Shown: positions 36,822 to 47,155, counted from the stretch's first letter. The stretch: DNA of 64,000 nt from Amulumruptor sp947039275 (GCA_947039275.1 CAMQYL010000001.1:62001-126000); one strand, 5' to 3'. The notes: generated by a model from the letters alone, not told the origin. Numbers and translations: made by a program.

Positions 36822-39137
36822 ATGAAACCACTCATCATTATCGTGCTGGCTATTGCTACCACATCTTCAAGTCTGATAGCTGGAGCAATGGAACAGCTGA
36901 AAGGGGTCGTGATTGACGACTTCAGCATGCCGATAGAACTTGCATCTGTGAGGATGCTGTCGGCTGACAGCACTTTCATTGACGGTGCGGTTACAGACTC
37001 TTGCGGACGGTTTTCTATGCGTCTGCTGCCTGATGCTCGGTATGTGTCTGTGTCCGCTTTGGGTTATGAGGATGTGTCATTGGGAATTTCTTCGCTGTCC
37101 GACACAATCAGGCTGCATACTCCCACCCTGAATTTAGGGGAAGTTACGGTCAATGGCGCTAAGAACCCGGTGACTCTTAACGGCAGTAACATCATAGTGG
37201 ATATTCAGCACACTCTGCTTGGTGACATGCCCACAACCGAAGATGTGCTTAACCATCTGCCATCAGTGTCAGGAAGCGGAGGCACATATCAAGTATTCGG
37301 GCGTGGAGTCGCCACCATATACATCAACAACCGAAAAGTTACTGACAACGGACAACTTTCCCGCTTGCGACCATCGGACATCCGTAAAATTGAGGTGGTG
37401 CGTAATCCAGGGGCTGAATATGACTCCGATACCCCTGCCGTGATACGCATATATCTCAAGCGTTCGGCTTTTGACGGATTAGGTGTAGATGCAATGGTCT
37501 ACGTTAGCCAAGGACGACGTTTTTCCGACTACGAACAGCTCTCTCTTACATACGGCATCGGAGCTGTGAATCTATTTTTTACCGCTGCCAATTCATCATC
37601 TCGACTAAGAAGCGACCAGACAAATCTGCAAAGCACCTACACTTCTGCCGGAATATGGGAGATGATATCCGATATGCCACGGTGGGATTCAGAATACTAT
37701 AATTTATCGCTTAACGGCGGCTTAAACATCACTGTGTCACAAGCGCATCAATTAGGTGCAAAATTCAGCTATACCTCAGACACACAACGTAACGGCGGAG
37801 GGAAATCATCATATATGACCCTTGATGATTCCCCTTATGAGATCTTAGCATCCTCAAGCTGCAGTCCGCAAGGATACCACCAATATCTGACCAACATATA
37901 TTATGAGGGCAGGCTGTCAGAGAAAACGGAACTCGTATTCAACGGAGATTACATAAACCGCCGCTCACACAATACAGATGAAATCACCGAGGAAGGCAAT
38001 CTCACACCACTGCACGCAGTCGAAAACATCAACATGGCTACCTACAACTTATGGTCATCAAATCTTAAACTGAATTGGAAGCCGACTGACCCTTTTGATT
38101 TTACCTTCGGTTGCGATGGAGATATAATCAAGCAAAACCGCACAAGCAATCAGACCGGAAACATATATACCTCTCAACTTGACTCTAAGGAGTCAAAATA
38201 TGGCTTGTTTGCCCAAGGGAGATTCGACCTACAGAAATGGAGTTTTTCTTTAGGACTGAGATATGAATGGAACAGTATGCGTTACACAGACGGCATCAGT
38301 CAGGTGCAATTGCTTGACAAGGACTATTGCCGTCTCTATCCCTCCGCATCCATATCTACCAAATGCGGCAAAACCGATATGACCCTCTCCTTCACATCCA
38401 AAATCCGTCGCCCAACATTCTATCAGTTACGCAACAGCAGCGAATATTTCAACCGCTATGAGACCACTGAGGGCAACCCTATGTTGCTGCCGACATACAC
38501 TTATGACTTGACATATTCCGTGGGTTACTCAGACATCACCGCCAACATCGGATACCGCTGGATCAAGGATTACATTGCCGAAGAAAATACCATCGATACA
38601 GCCAATCCGCTGCATATGACTTCGCGTCCATTTAACAAACCACTCTACACGGCTTTTGATATCGGCATAAATTACAATAAGACATTTGGATGCTATCACC
38701 CCTATCTGTCGGCTGAATTATCCAAGACATTTTACACCATGGAAAACCGGACGTTAAATACTCCGACCGTAGGCAAAACACCCTCAATGCGATTCACTCT
38801 GTCTAATTATATCACCATAGGAGGCTATAAGCTCTATCTTGATATAAAGTATTCTCCTGCCGGTTCGTATTGTCAGTTTTGGGAGGACAGCTATGTAGGT
38901 ATAGATTTCGGAGCCTACAAGAGGTTTCTTGACAATTCGCTCTATCTGTCTTTACAAGCCAACAACATCCTCGCTTCAAAATCTATAAGCAAAACATTCT
39001 ATGCCAACAGCGTCTTTGAACGCAAGTCATACCGCGACACTCGCCGCGTAGCACTCGTGGTAAGTTACACTTTCCGCCACTCCAATAAATACCATGGTAA
39101 ATCTTCAGCACAGGAACAAATCAAACGTCTTGACTGA
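36822..39137 (+). CDS. Outer-membrane beta-barrel protein 6 with regulatory-like N-domain
   Basis: 771 aa. The signal peptide ends near AGAM (residue 23). Regulatory-like domain at about 25-105 (LKGVVIDD, IELASVRML, VTDSCGRFSM, ALGYEDVSL), plug-like region at 108-215 (LGEVTVNGAKN, EDVLNHLPSV, VATIYINNRKV, IRKIEVVRNPGAEYDSD), then a barrel and a HGKSSAQEQIKRLD tail. It is closest in plan to barrels 4 and 7. It is expressed from a promoter with the island box and class A leader, so it probably belongs to the same regulon as the exporter. Confidence 0.87.
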   Translation: MKPLIIIVLAIATTSSSLIAGAMEQLKGVVIDDFSMPIELASVRMLSADSTFIDGAVTDSCGRFSMRLLPDARYVSVSALGYEDVSLGISSLSDTIRLHTPTLNLGEVTVNGAKNPVTLNGSNIIVDIQHTLLGDMPTTEDVLNHLPSVSGSGGTYQVFGRGVATIYINNRKVTDNGQLSRLRPSDIRKIEVVRNPGAEYDSDTPAVIRIYLKRSAFDGLGVDAMVYVSQGRRFSDYEQLSLTYGIGAVNLFFTAANSSSRLRSDQTNLQSTYTSAGIWEMISDMPRWDSEYYNLSLNGGLNITVSQAHQLGAKFSYTSDTQRNGGGKSSYMTLDDSPYEILASSSCSPQGYHQYLTNIYYEGRLSEKTELVFNGDYINRRSHNTDEITEEGNLTPLHAVENINMATYNLWSSNLKLNWKPTDPFDFTFGCDGDIIKQNRTSNQTGNIYTSQLDSKESKYGLFAQGRFDLQKWSFSLGLRYEWNSMRYTDGISQVQLLDKDYCRLYPSASISTKCGKTDMTLSFTSKIRRPTFYQLRNSSEYFNRYETTEGNPMLLPTYTYDLTYSVGYSDITANIGYRWIKDYIAEENTIDTANPLHMTSRPFNKPLYTAFDIGINYNKTFGCYHPYLSAELSKTFYTMENRTLNTPTVGKTPSMRFTLSNYITIGGYKLYLDIKYSPAGSYCQFWEDSYVGIDFGAYKRFLDNSLYLSLQANNILASKSISKTFYANSVFERKSYRDTRRVALVVSYTFRHSNKYHGKSSAQEQIKRLD

Positions 39138-39259
39138 TAATTTTCTCATCACTATGTTATGTTTTGGTCATCTTAAACGTATATAGATTGCAACCTTGAG
39201 GCGATTAGTCTCGTCAAATATACAGTATAACTTTAATTCATTACAGATACTTTGAGTTT

Positions 39260-41581
39260 ATGAAAAGGATAGTAGTTGCAGCAGTGGGCGGCATCATGGT
39301 GTTGGGGACGGCGGCGCGTGACATCACGGGGCGCGTCGTTGATGATGACGATGCTGCCATGGAGTATGTCAATGCCGTGGCAATCAACATGGCTGACTCG
39401 GCATATATCACGGGGTGCGTGACCGATGCGGATGGTCGGTTTTTGTTTCATAATATGCCTGACTCGGCGGATGTGCTGGTCAGGCTGACATCCGTAGGTT
39501 TCACGCCCGTGACATGCGCGGTGCCTCCGTCGGGAGATGTCGGCACCGTCAGCATGGCTCCACAGACGCTGATGCTTGGCGAGGTGGTGGTGAAAAGCGA
39601 CCGCCCCGTCACAGCCATCCGAGGGAACGCCCTGGTGACCAACATCGACAACACCGTGCTTGCCCATGCCGGCACTGCCAACGATGTGCTCGCGCAGGTG
39701 CCGATGGTGCTCGGGCATGACGGCAAATTCACAGTGTTCGGCAAAGGCGCTCCTCTCATCTACATCAACGGACGCAAGATGCAAGATGTCCACGAGCTTC
39801 AGGAACTCAGCTCGGAGGACATCAAGAGCGTGGAGGTCATCACCAACCCGGGCGCACGTTACGACGCCTCGGTCAAGTCGGTGATACGCATCACCACCAA
39901 GCGTCCGCAGGGCGAGGGATGGAGCGGGCTGCTGCGCGAGCGTGCCGGCTTCCGACCCTACTTCCTCTCAAGCAGCCAGGCAAACATCAAGTACCGCACA
40001 GGCGGACTGGAGGCTTTCGGCAATTTCGGCTTCGCCACCGGGCACTTCTCAGGCAGCAACACCAACGACATGACCACGCTCACCACCTCACATGTGCTAC
40101 ACCAGAACATGGACCTGGATTCCAAGATGCAGGTCACAGATTTCTTCGGCACATTAGGTGTGTCATACCTTTTCAACGAAAAGCACTCGGTGGGTGCCCG
40201 CTACGTCAGTTCATACAGCACACAGGATGAGGATTTCAACAGCCACAGCGATGTGTCGATCAACGATATGCTCACCGACCGTCTGGTCATGAACGGCAAG
40301 CGCGAAAATGACAACTATCCCTACCACTACGCCAACGTCTACTACAACGGCACCGTCGGCAAGACCGACCTTGACCTCAACGTGGACTACCGCTGGAACA
40401 AAATCCGCAACACCCTCCTTGACCGCGAGACGAGCGTTGCAGCCAACGATGCGGAGATCAACTCCCGAAGCACCACCCACAGCCGCCTCTTCGCCGAGAA
40501 ATTCATAGTGAGCCACCCGGTATGGAAAGGTCGCGTGGAAGTCGGCGAGGAATACACCACCACTCGCTTTAAAAGCGTCTATGACACCGATGCCTCCCAA
40601 ATTACGGATGCCGACATGCGCGTTGACGAAAACAACATCGCCGCATTCGTAGACTTCTCGCAGCAGTTCGGCAAGTGGAACGCCCAGATAGGGCTGCGCT
40701 ACGAGCATGTCAACTACAAATACTTCGAGGGCGACATACTCCAAGATCAGCAGAGCCGCTCCTACAACAATTTCTTCCCCTCATTCGCCCTCTCGACCAC
40801 CCTCCGCAACGTACAGCTGTCGCTAAACTACTCCTACAAGACCCAGCGACCGTCCTACTCCTCGCTTGACGGAGCCGTAAGATACATCAACCGCTTCACC
40901 CTCGAAAGCGGCAACCCTTATCTACAACCTGAGAAAATACAGACCGTGGAACTGACAGGCTCGTGGCGCCAGTTTTTCGCCCAGCTGTCATACACCTACA
41001 AGAAAGACCCCATACTCGACTATGCGTCGACATACAAGGATGACGAGAATGTAAAGCTCTACACCAAGATGAATTTTCCCCACATCCACTACCTGTCAGC
41101 ATTCGTAGGCAGCCGATTCAAGGTAGGCATCTGGGAGCCTAACGTCAATGTGGGTCTGCGCAAGCAGTGGCTGACCGTAGACTATGCTGGCGGACGCAAG
41201 AAGCTCGACAACCCGAGGGTGATGCTCCAGTGGCAAAACGCCATCCACCTCCCCTGGGACACATGGCTCAACATCGACATGGAGTGGATGAGCGACGACA
41301 ACGAAGAAAACCGCTTCGCGAAATCGGCTCAAGACTTCGGACTCAACGCCAAGCTCTACAAAGCGTTTTTCAACAACACTTTCAGCGTCACTCTCGAAGC
41401 CTACAACATATTCAACAAGCGCAACTACCGCGAGACCACCTACTGCCACGACGTGACCGTCTACATGGCTGACACCACCAACAACCGCGAATACTGGCTC
41501 ACCCTCCAATACACCTTCAACGCCACCAACGACCGCTACCGCGGTCGCGGAGCCGGAGCCTCCGAAAAGTCCCGCCTCTGA
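39260..41581 (+). CDS. Outer-membrane beta-barrel protein 7 with regulatory-like N-domain
   Basis: 773 aa. The signal peptide ends near GTAAR (residue 20). Regulatory-like domain at about 20-100 (ITGRVVDD, EYVNAVAI, VTDADGRFLF, SVGFTPVTC), plug-like region at 105-215 (LGEVVVKSDRP, NDVLAQVPMV, APLIYINGRKM, IKSVEVITNPGARYDAS), barrel, and an RYRGRGAGASEKSRL tail. Its codon use is clearly more GC-rich than that of barrels 3-6, closer to the chromosomal genes, which hints at a different age or source. It is the last gene of the island, directly before the right composite repeat array. Confidence 0.87.
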   Translation: MKRIVVAAVGGIMVLGTAARDITGRVVDDDDAAMEYVNAVAINMADSAYITGCVTDADGRFLFHNMPDSADVLVRLTSVGFTPVTCAVPPSGDVGTVSMAPQTLMLGEVVVKSDRPVTAIRGNALVTNIDNTVLAHAGTANDVLAQVPMVLGHDGKFTVFGKGAPLIYINGRKMQDVHELQELSSEDIKSVEVITNPGARYDASVKSVIRITTKRPQGEGWSGLLRERAGFRPYFLSSSQANIKYRTGGLEAFGNFGFATGHFSGSNTNDMTTLTTSHVLHQNMDLDSKMQVTDFFGTLGVSYLFNEKHSVGARYVSSYSTQDEDFNSHSDVSINDMLTDRLVMNGKRENDNYPYHYANVYYNGTVGKTDLDLNVDYRWNKIRNTLLDRETSVAANDAEINSRSTTHSRLFAEKFIVSHPVWKGRVEVGEEYTTTRFKSVYDTDASQITDADMRVDENNIAAFVDFSQQFGKWNAQIGLRYEHVNYKYFEGDILQDQQSRSYNNFFPSFALSTTLRNVQLSLNYSYKTQRPSYSSLDGAVRYINRFTLESGNPYLQPEKIQTVELTGSWRQFFAQLSYTYKKDPILDYASTYKDDENVKLYTKMNFPHIHYLSAFVGSRFKVGIWEPNVNVGLRKQWLTVDYAGGRKKLDNPRVMLQWQNAIHLPWDTWLNIDMEWMSDDNEENRFAKSAQDFGLNAKLYKAFFNNTFSVTLEAYNIFNKRNYRETTYCHDVTVYMADTTNNREYWLTLQYTFNATNDRYRGRGAGASEKSRL

Positions 41582-42240
41582 TAGGTGTAGAGACGCGATG
41601 CAATGCTGTTTTCTTAAGCATAAAACATGAGAAGGGAGAGCCGCAAAACCGCGATATTGTAGGGACATGCCACAATGCTGTTGAAATTGGGCTCGCGGTG
41701 TTAACCGCGAGGGGAGCAATAGCCACATGCAAGCAAGCCTTTAGGCTTGTGCAGCTTGTGGGAAACGGATTGCGGGTAAAAACCGGCGGCGTAGCTGCCG
41801 GGGCTACCCCACGCATCAGCCCCGGCAGCTGACGCCGCCGGAATATGACGGGGTGGCATTAGACCACAAGCTGCGCAGACCTGACGGTCTGCTTGCATGT
41901 GGCTACTGCTCCCTTCGCGGCTCTGCCGCGAAATCCTTCCAGCTTCCTGCCTTGCTTCAACAGCATTGGGACGCATCGTGCCTCCGTAGGAGGCAAACAA
42001 ATTAGGCAGTGGTCATGCAAGCCGTGAGCTTGCATGACCACTGTTATCATACATCCACACACGTAATCGCCTCAGTAGGAGGCGCACTTACTGTCGTGTG
42101 ATGTGCACCTCCTACAGAGGTGACTTTTCCTTCATTTTCATATATACAGTGGTCAGCCAAGTCTACAACTTGTCTGACCACTGCCTAATCAATATGTCTC
42201 CTACGGAGACAATACTCAATATCCTACATGCGACCCAATA
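41582..42240. repeat. Composite non-coding repeat array, right copy
   Basis: This 659-bp stretch has no credible gene. Part A is a nested palindrome with 49-bp arms at 41713-41761 and 41864-41912 around GCCGGCGGCG-type arms. Part B has GCCTCCGTAGGAGGC at 41980-41994, a hairpin at 42002-42042 (TTAGGCAGTGGTCATGCAAGC against GCTTGCATGACCACTG) and a further AGTGGTCAG...CTGACCACTGCCTAA pair at 42150-42190. The order and orientation equal the left copy at 13.5-14.2 kb. It separates the island from thiL. Confidence 0.88.
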
Positions 42241-43290
42241 TCACATCGGGTTGTCGGGTGCTTGGGCTGCATCGGCGAGGGGATTCCAGCCCTGCGCCTT
42301 GATGGGGAGCTCGGCGCCGTCGCGGGTTACCATCATGCAGCCGAGATCCTCCTTGGTGATATGCCCGATGACCTTGATGCCTTCAAGCTTGCTGACGGCA
42401 TCGTGCATGTGGAGAGGCACTGTGAACAGCAACTCGTAGTCCTCGCCGCCGTTCATGGCAGCCGTGACGAGGTTCATGCCAAGTTCCTCAGCCATGACCG
42501 CTGTCTGATAGTCGATGGGTATGCGGTCCTCATAGACACGGCAGCCCGTGTGGCTCTGCTTGCATATGTGGAGCAGTTCTGACGACAGACCGTCCGAAAC
42601 ATCCATCATCGCCGTGGGCACTATGCCTGCTTCAGACAACTCGCGGATGATATCGCGGCGAGCCTCAGGCTTGAGCTGACGTTCCACCAGATACTCCTTG
42701 CCGGCAAAATTGGGCATGAAATCCTTCTGCCCTGCCGAAGCGACCTTCTCGCGCTCAAGCAGCTGCAAACCCATGTATGCCGAGCCGAGGTCGCCCGACA
42801 CGCATATCAGGTCAGTATCCTTGGCTCCGTCACGATACACGAGCTTGTCCTTGGGTGCGTCACCTATACATGTGATGGAGATGACAAGTCCCTGGCGCGA
42901 CGAGGTGGTATCGCCACCCACCAGATCCACGCCGTATATCTCACAGGCGAGGCGGATGCCGGCATACAGCTCCTCGATATGCTCCACCGTGAAACGCTTG
43001 CTGATGCCGAGCGACACCGTAATCTGTCGCGGAGTGCCGTTCATGGCATAGATGTCGCTGAAATTGACTATCGCCGACTTGTAGCCGAGATGCTTCAGCG
43101 GCACGTATGTCAGGTCAAAATGCACACCTTCAAGCAGCAGGTCGGTGGTGACGAGCACCTCCGTGTCGGGATATTTAAGCACGGCAGCATCATCGCCGAC
43201 AGATTTCTTGGTTGAAGAATTGACTACAGGGAGCTTTTCGGTCAGGCGGTGGATAAGCCCGAACTCGCCTAATTGAGATATTTCGGTCAT
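42241..43290 (-). CDS. thiL: Thiamine-monophosphate kinase
   Basis: 349 aa. It phosphorylates thiamine monophosphate to the active cofactor thiamine diphosphate. AIRS/ThiL-type motifs are present: GEFGLI at the N-terminus, VGDDAAVL, TTDLLLEGVHF with the Mg-binding acidic residues, VNFSDIYAMNG, GGDTTSS, MDVSDGLSSEL and NGGEDYELLF. The length is normal. It is the last gene of the sppA-lpxK-PNP-thiL run, 29 bp after the PNP gene. The 3' end borders the composite repeat array. Confidence 0.95.
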   Translation of the reverse strand: MTEISQLGEFGLIHRLTEKLPVVNSSTKKSVGDDAAVLKYPDTEVLVTTDLLLEGVHFDLTYVPLKHLGYKSAIVNFSDIYAMNGTPRQITVSLGISKRFTVEHIEELYAGIRLACEIYGVDLVGGDTTSSRQGLVISITCIGDAPKDKLVYRDGAKDTDLICVSGDLGSAYMGLQLLEREKVASAGQKDFMPNFAGKEYLVERQLKPEARRDIIRELSEAGIVPTAMMDVSDGLSSELLHICKQSHTGCRVYEDRIPIDYQTAVMAEELGMNLVTAAMNGGEDYELLFTVPLHMHDAVSKLEGIKVIGHITKEDLGCMMVTRDGAELPIKAQGWNPLADAAQAPDNPM

Positions 43291-43319
43291 GAATACTATG
43301 GGGAATGATTATCTGTTGT

Positions 43320-44135
43320 TTACATCTGCTCCACCATGCCGCGGATAAGCGCAAGCATCTTGGGCTGGGCGTTGACGGCTGCCTGCTGCACCTCCTCGTG
43401 GGTAGGCACCTGCTTGATGTCCTTGCCGCCGAGGTCGGTGATAACCGACAGACCGAACACCTTCATGCCGCCGTGCACGGCTACAATCACTTCGGGCACA
43501 GTAGACATGCCCACAGCATCGCCGCCGATGACGCGGAAATACTCATATTCAGCCGGAGTCTCGAATGTCGGACCCGTAGTGCCCACATACACACCGTGCA
43601 TCAGTCGGATATCCTTTTCGAGAGCCACAGCATCAGCCAGTGCTACGAGCTTGTGGTCGTATGCCTCGGTCATGGCAGGGAAGCGTGTACCTAACTCCTC
43701 GTAGTTCTTGCCACGGAGCGGATTTTCGGGAAAAAGATTGATGTGGTCGGTAATGACCATCACGTCGCCAACTTTAAATTCCTTGTTCATGCCGCCGGCT
43801 GCATTGCTGACAAAAAGGGTCTTGATGCCGAGCATCTTCATCACCCTGACGGGGAAGGTCACGCTCTTCATGTCATAGCCCTCGTAGTAGTGGAAACGTC
43901 CTTGCATAGCCATTACACGCTTGCCGTTGAGCGTACCGAATATGAGGTTGCCGGAGTGCCCTTCTACCGTCGATACAGGGAAGTTGGGGATGTCGGCATA
44001 TCGGAGAGTCTGCTTGTCCTCGATGTAGTCAACGAGCGAGCCAAGTCCTGACCCAAGGATTATAGCGATCTGAGGCATTTCGCCTGTAACTTTTCCGCGA
44101 AGGAAATCAGCAGTCTGTTTAATCTGTTGCAGCAT
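43320..44135 (-). CDS. punA: Purine nucleoside phosphorylase
   Basis: 271 aa from the ATG at 44135; an 18-residue upstream extension lacks conservation and is left out. Trimeric PNP family, phosphorolysis of inosine and guanosine in purine salvage. Motifs: GSGLGSL (phosphate site), GRFHYYEGY, SNAAGG, GPTFETPAEY (Glu of the base pocket) and GGDAVGMSTVPE. It lies between lpxK and thiL on the same strand with short gaps (63 and 29 bp), so it is likely co-transcribed. Confidence 0.95.
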   Translation of the reverse strand: MLQQIKQTADFLRGKVTGEMPQIAIILGSGLGSLVDYIEDKQTLRYADIPNFPVSTVEGHSGNLIFGTLNGKRVMAMQGRFHYYEGYDMKSVTFPVRVMKMLGIKTLFVSNAAGGMNKEFKVGDVMVITDHINLFPENPLRGKNYEELGTRFPAMTEAYDHKLVALADAVALEKDIRLMHGVYVGTTGPTFETPAEYEYFRVIGGDAVGMSTVPEVIVAVHGGMKVFGLSVITDLGGKDIKQVPTHEEVQQAAVNAQPKMLALIRGMVEQM

Positions 44136-44198
44136 GGTAAGATTTGTTTTAAGGGGATATGTAGTAATAACAAAATTCACAGGCGACATGATGACATG

Positions 44199-45311
44199 TC
44201 ATGCCTTAAAATTTGCTTTTTTAGCCAAACGGATGTTGCGGATAAGCTGCCGCAGGGTCGGCTCAAATTCCTCTTCATTCTGTGGCATAAACTCTACCTT
44301 GATGGGCAGATAGAAGATGGCTGACTTGAGCGAATGAGGGAAATACGGATTGTTGGAAAGCCGCACGGCATCCTTTTCGGTAGTGACTATGAACTTGCGC
44401 TGACCTGGCAGTTCCTCAAATTTCTTTTTGAGCAGAGCCATGTCGCTCTGGGTAAAAGCATGGTGGTCAGGGAAGCGGAGCATCTTGACTTTGGCGCGGT
44501 AATTGCGCAAATGCTGTACGAACGGGCGCGGATTTGCCACGCCGGTCAGCGTCAGTATCGAATCGTTTTCAGTGAGCCAGTCAAGATACGGGATATACGT
44601 TACGCTCTCGGGGAAAACGCTCACCAGATGTCCGTAGGCATATTTGGAGAAAAACAGTTTCTGAAACGGAAACAGGTTGAGATTTTCCTTGAATATGCGG
44701 CAGTCCATCGGCTTCATGTCGTCGGTACACTTTGTGACAACCACCACATCGGCACGGTTCAGAGCCGACATAGGTTCGCGAAGCCGTCCCAATGGCAGCA
44801 GTTTGTCATAGAACACAGGACGGTTGCACTCCGTCAGCACCACCGACACAGCCGGCTTGACATAGCGGTGCTGGAAAGCATCGTCAAGTATCAGCAGATT
44901 GATGTCTTTGTTGATGTCAAGCAACTGTCTGATGCCACGTACACGATCCTCACAAACCGCCACAGTGATGTCATCACCATATTTCTGGAATATCTGATAT
45001 GACTCATCTCCGATATCCTCTGGACGCGAGCGGTGTGTAGCCAGCACGAATCCCTTGGTGCGCCGTTTGTACCCACGGCTCAGCACACCGATATTATAGT
45101 TATAGCGCAGTGCCTCGATAAGATACTCGGTGTGGGGAGTCTTGCCGGTACCGCCGATGGCAATATTGCCCACGACGATGACCGGCACGTCAAACTCATG
45201 CTGTTTGAGTATGCCGGTATCAAACATCTTGTTGCGCAGTGTTATCACCGCCCCGTAGATCTTCGACAGGGGGTAAAGCAACAGCATGTCTAATATCTTG
45301 CTCCTCGACAT
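44199..45311 (-). CDS. lpxK: Tetraacyldisaccharide 4'-kinase
   Basis: 370 aa. Adds the 4'-phosphate to the lipid A disaccharide precursor on the inner face of the inner membrane. Seen: an N-terminal membrane-associating segment (LLLYPLSKIYGAV), VIVVGNIAIGGTGKTP with the P-loop Walker A, LSRGYKRRT, GDESYQ, and LILDDAFQHRYV with the catalytic-region Asp and His. It follows sppA by 26 bp and belongs to the same run of envelope and salvage genes. Confidence 0.95.
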   Translation of the reverse strand: MSRSKILDMLLLYPLSKIYGAVITLRNKMFDTGILKQHEFDVPVIVVGNIAIGGTGKTPHTEYLIEALRYNYNIGVLSRGYKRRTKGFVLATHRSRPEDIGDESYQIFQKYGDDITVAVCEDRVRGIRQLLDINKDINLLILDDAFQHRYVKPAVSVVLTECNRPVFYDKLLPLGRLREPMSALNRADVVVVTKCTDDMKPMDCRIFKENLNLFPFQKLFFSKYAYGHLVSVFPESVTYIPYLDWLTENDSILTLTGVANPRPFVQHLRNYRAKVKMLRFPDHHAFTQSDMALLKKKFEELPGQRKFIVTTEKDAVRLSNNPYFPHSLKSAIFYLPIKVEFMPQNEEEFEPTLRQLIRNIRLAKKANFKA

Positions 45312-45337
45312 CGGGATTCAGGTTGCGTGAGGGATTA

Positions 45338-47116
45338 TCAGAAGTCCATGACGGTCATGGTACGTGTCTGCATCGGCTCCATCTCCGAGAGCTGCTGCAC
45401 CTGCTTCCACACAGGATATGCCGCTCCGAGCTGGTGCATGGTGATGCGTTCCTCTATGGCATTGCGCATCAGCAGCAGGTCATAGATGAAATCATATTCC
45501 GACTGTGGATATGCCATCACCTCCGTTCGCTTCATGCCCAGCTGCTTGGTCATGTCAGCCACGGCAGCGTCCAGACCGCCGAGCTTGTCTACGAGACCGA
45601 TTTTCAGGGCGGTCATGCCATCCCATACACGCCCCTCGGCGATAGCCTGCAACTTAGCCAAAGGCATCTTGCGGCCCTCGGCACAGCGCTTCGTGAACAG
45701 CGCGTAACCACGGTCAACCGAACGCTGCAATGCAGCCACAGAGCGGGTGGAAGGTTTCTGGAACACATTGATAAGCTCACCCTGCGGATTGGTCATATAC
45801 TGGTCATAGTGTATGCCGAGTTTGTCATTCATCAGACCTGATACGTTGGGTATGAGGCCGAAGATACCGATGCTGCCGGTGAGAGTCAGCGGTTCGGCAT
45901 AAATCTTGTCAGCACCGCATGATATGTAGTAACCGCCTGATGCGGCATAATTGCTCATAGATACATAAAACGGCTTGCCGGTGACCTTCTTGAACTGGTC
46001 AAGAGCCTCCCATATCTGTTCCGAGGCAAATGCGCTTCCGCCAGGAGAGTTGACACGGAGTATCAGACCTGCCACATCATCATTGTTCATCAGCGCCTCT
46101 ATCTCCGGCACCATCCGCTCTGCTGAAATGCCGGAAGTGCCGTCATCCGAAATCTCGCCCTCAGCATAAAGCACTGCCACATGCTTCTTCTTTGGTTTAG
46201 TCTCGGCAAGCACCGCCTTAGTGGCAGCATACTGCTTTACGTCAAGCAGCTTTATGTCATCGGGTTCGTCGCAGTCGGTCATATCGGCAAGGAGCTGGTT
46301 GACCTCGTGACGATATGCCAGACGATCCACCACCTTCTCACGCACAAGATATTGCGGATCCTGGAATGCAAGCATCGAGTCAGCCCACTGATTGACTTTC
46401 AAGGGTGTCACAGCGCGGTTGTCACCGATGTTTTTGGTCATGTAGCTCCACATCGTCCCGAGAAATTTGGCATCCTGCTGACGGGCGGCTTCGCTCATGC
46501 CGTTGAGCAGGAACGGCTCTACCGCGCTCTTGTATGTGCCGACCTTCACCACTGTAAACGACACACCTGTCTTGTCAAGGAAATCCTTGAAATACATGCC
46601 TCCGGTGCCGAGACCGTGGATGTCAACCATGCCGATAGGGTTAAGGAATATGCTGTCGGCAACGGAAGCTATATAGTATTCGCTCTGCGAGTAGGCATCG
46701 CCGTAGGCATAGACCCACTTGCCCGATTTCTTGAACTTCTTGATGGCACGTATCAGCGCGTCAGCCTGGGCGGCGCCGAAACCTCCGCTCTTTGCTTCAA
46801 TAAACATGCCGTCGATATGCTTGTCCTTGGCAGCCTCCTCTATGGCTTTGATTGCCTTGGCAAGGGGCAGCGGTGTCTTGATATCGTCCATGATGAAATC
46901 CTGAAGCGAAGGGCGGTCGCTGTTATGCTCGACAATCGACATGTCAAGGCTCAGATGCAGCACCGAGTGGTCCTTGGTCTCCATATTGGCATATTCTTCA
47001 GAAACCGACGATGAGCTTACGGCAATCACGAGCACCACAGTGCCCAGCACTACGAGTATTCCTGTGATCCAAAGAGCAGCCATCGAACCCAGAAATGCGA
47101 TGAAAAATTTTCTCAT
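45338..47116 (-). CDS. sppA: Signal peptide peptidase SppA, 67K type
   Basis: 592 aa. Inner-membrane serine protease that degrades cleaved signal peptides. An N-terminal transmembrane helix lies at about 8-32, followed by tandem ClpP/crotonase-like domains. The Ser/Lys dyad can be placed: Lys in KKSGKWVYAYGDAYS in the N-terminal repeat and Ser in NYAASGGYYIS in the C-terminal repeat. The length fits the E. coli-type 67-kDa form. I chose the ATG at 47116 because it starts the membrane helix; a longer start would run into the promoter. It heads the sppA-lpxK-PNP-thiL run. Confidence 0.95.
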   Translation of the reverse strand: MRKFFIAFLGSMAALWITGILVVLGTVVLVIAVSSSSVSEEYANMETKDHSVLHLSLDMSIVEHNSDRPSLQDFIMDDIKTPLPLAKAIKAIEEAAKDKHIDGMFIEAKSGGFGAAQADALIRAIKKFKKSGKWVYAYGDAYSQSEYYIASVADSIFLNPIGMVDIHGLGTGGMYFKDFLDKTGVSFTVVKVGTYKSAVEPFLLNGMSEAARQQDAKFLGTMWSYMTKNIGDNRAVTPLKVNQWADSMLAFQDPQYLVREKVVDRLAYRHEVNQLLADMTDCDEPDDIKLLDVKQYAATKAVLAETKPKKKHVAVLYAEGEISDDGTSGISAERMVPEIEALMNNDDVAGLILRVNSPGGSAFASEQIWEALDQFKKVTGKPFYVSMSNYAASGGYYISCGADKIYAEPLTLTGSIGIFGLIPNVSGLMNDKLGIHYDQYMTNPQGELINVFQKPSTRSVAALQRSVDRGYALFTKRCAEGRKMPLAKLQAIAEGRVWDGMTALKIGLVDKLGGLDAAVADMTKQLGMKRTEVMAYPQSEYDFIYDLLLMRNAIEERITMHQLGAAYPVWKQVQQLSEMEPMQTRTMTVMDF

Positions 47117-47155
47117 TATATCAGTCAGATGATGTGTTATCAAGTTGGTTATCTG

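Noticed and set aside
41517..42062. Overlapping minus-strand frames in the right repeat array
   Set aside because: They come from the palindromic array, share peptides with the left array and have no protein-family signal.
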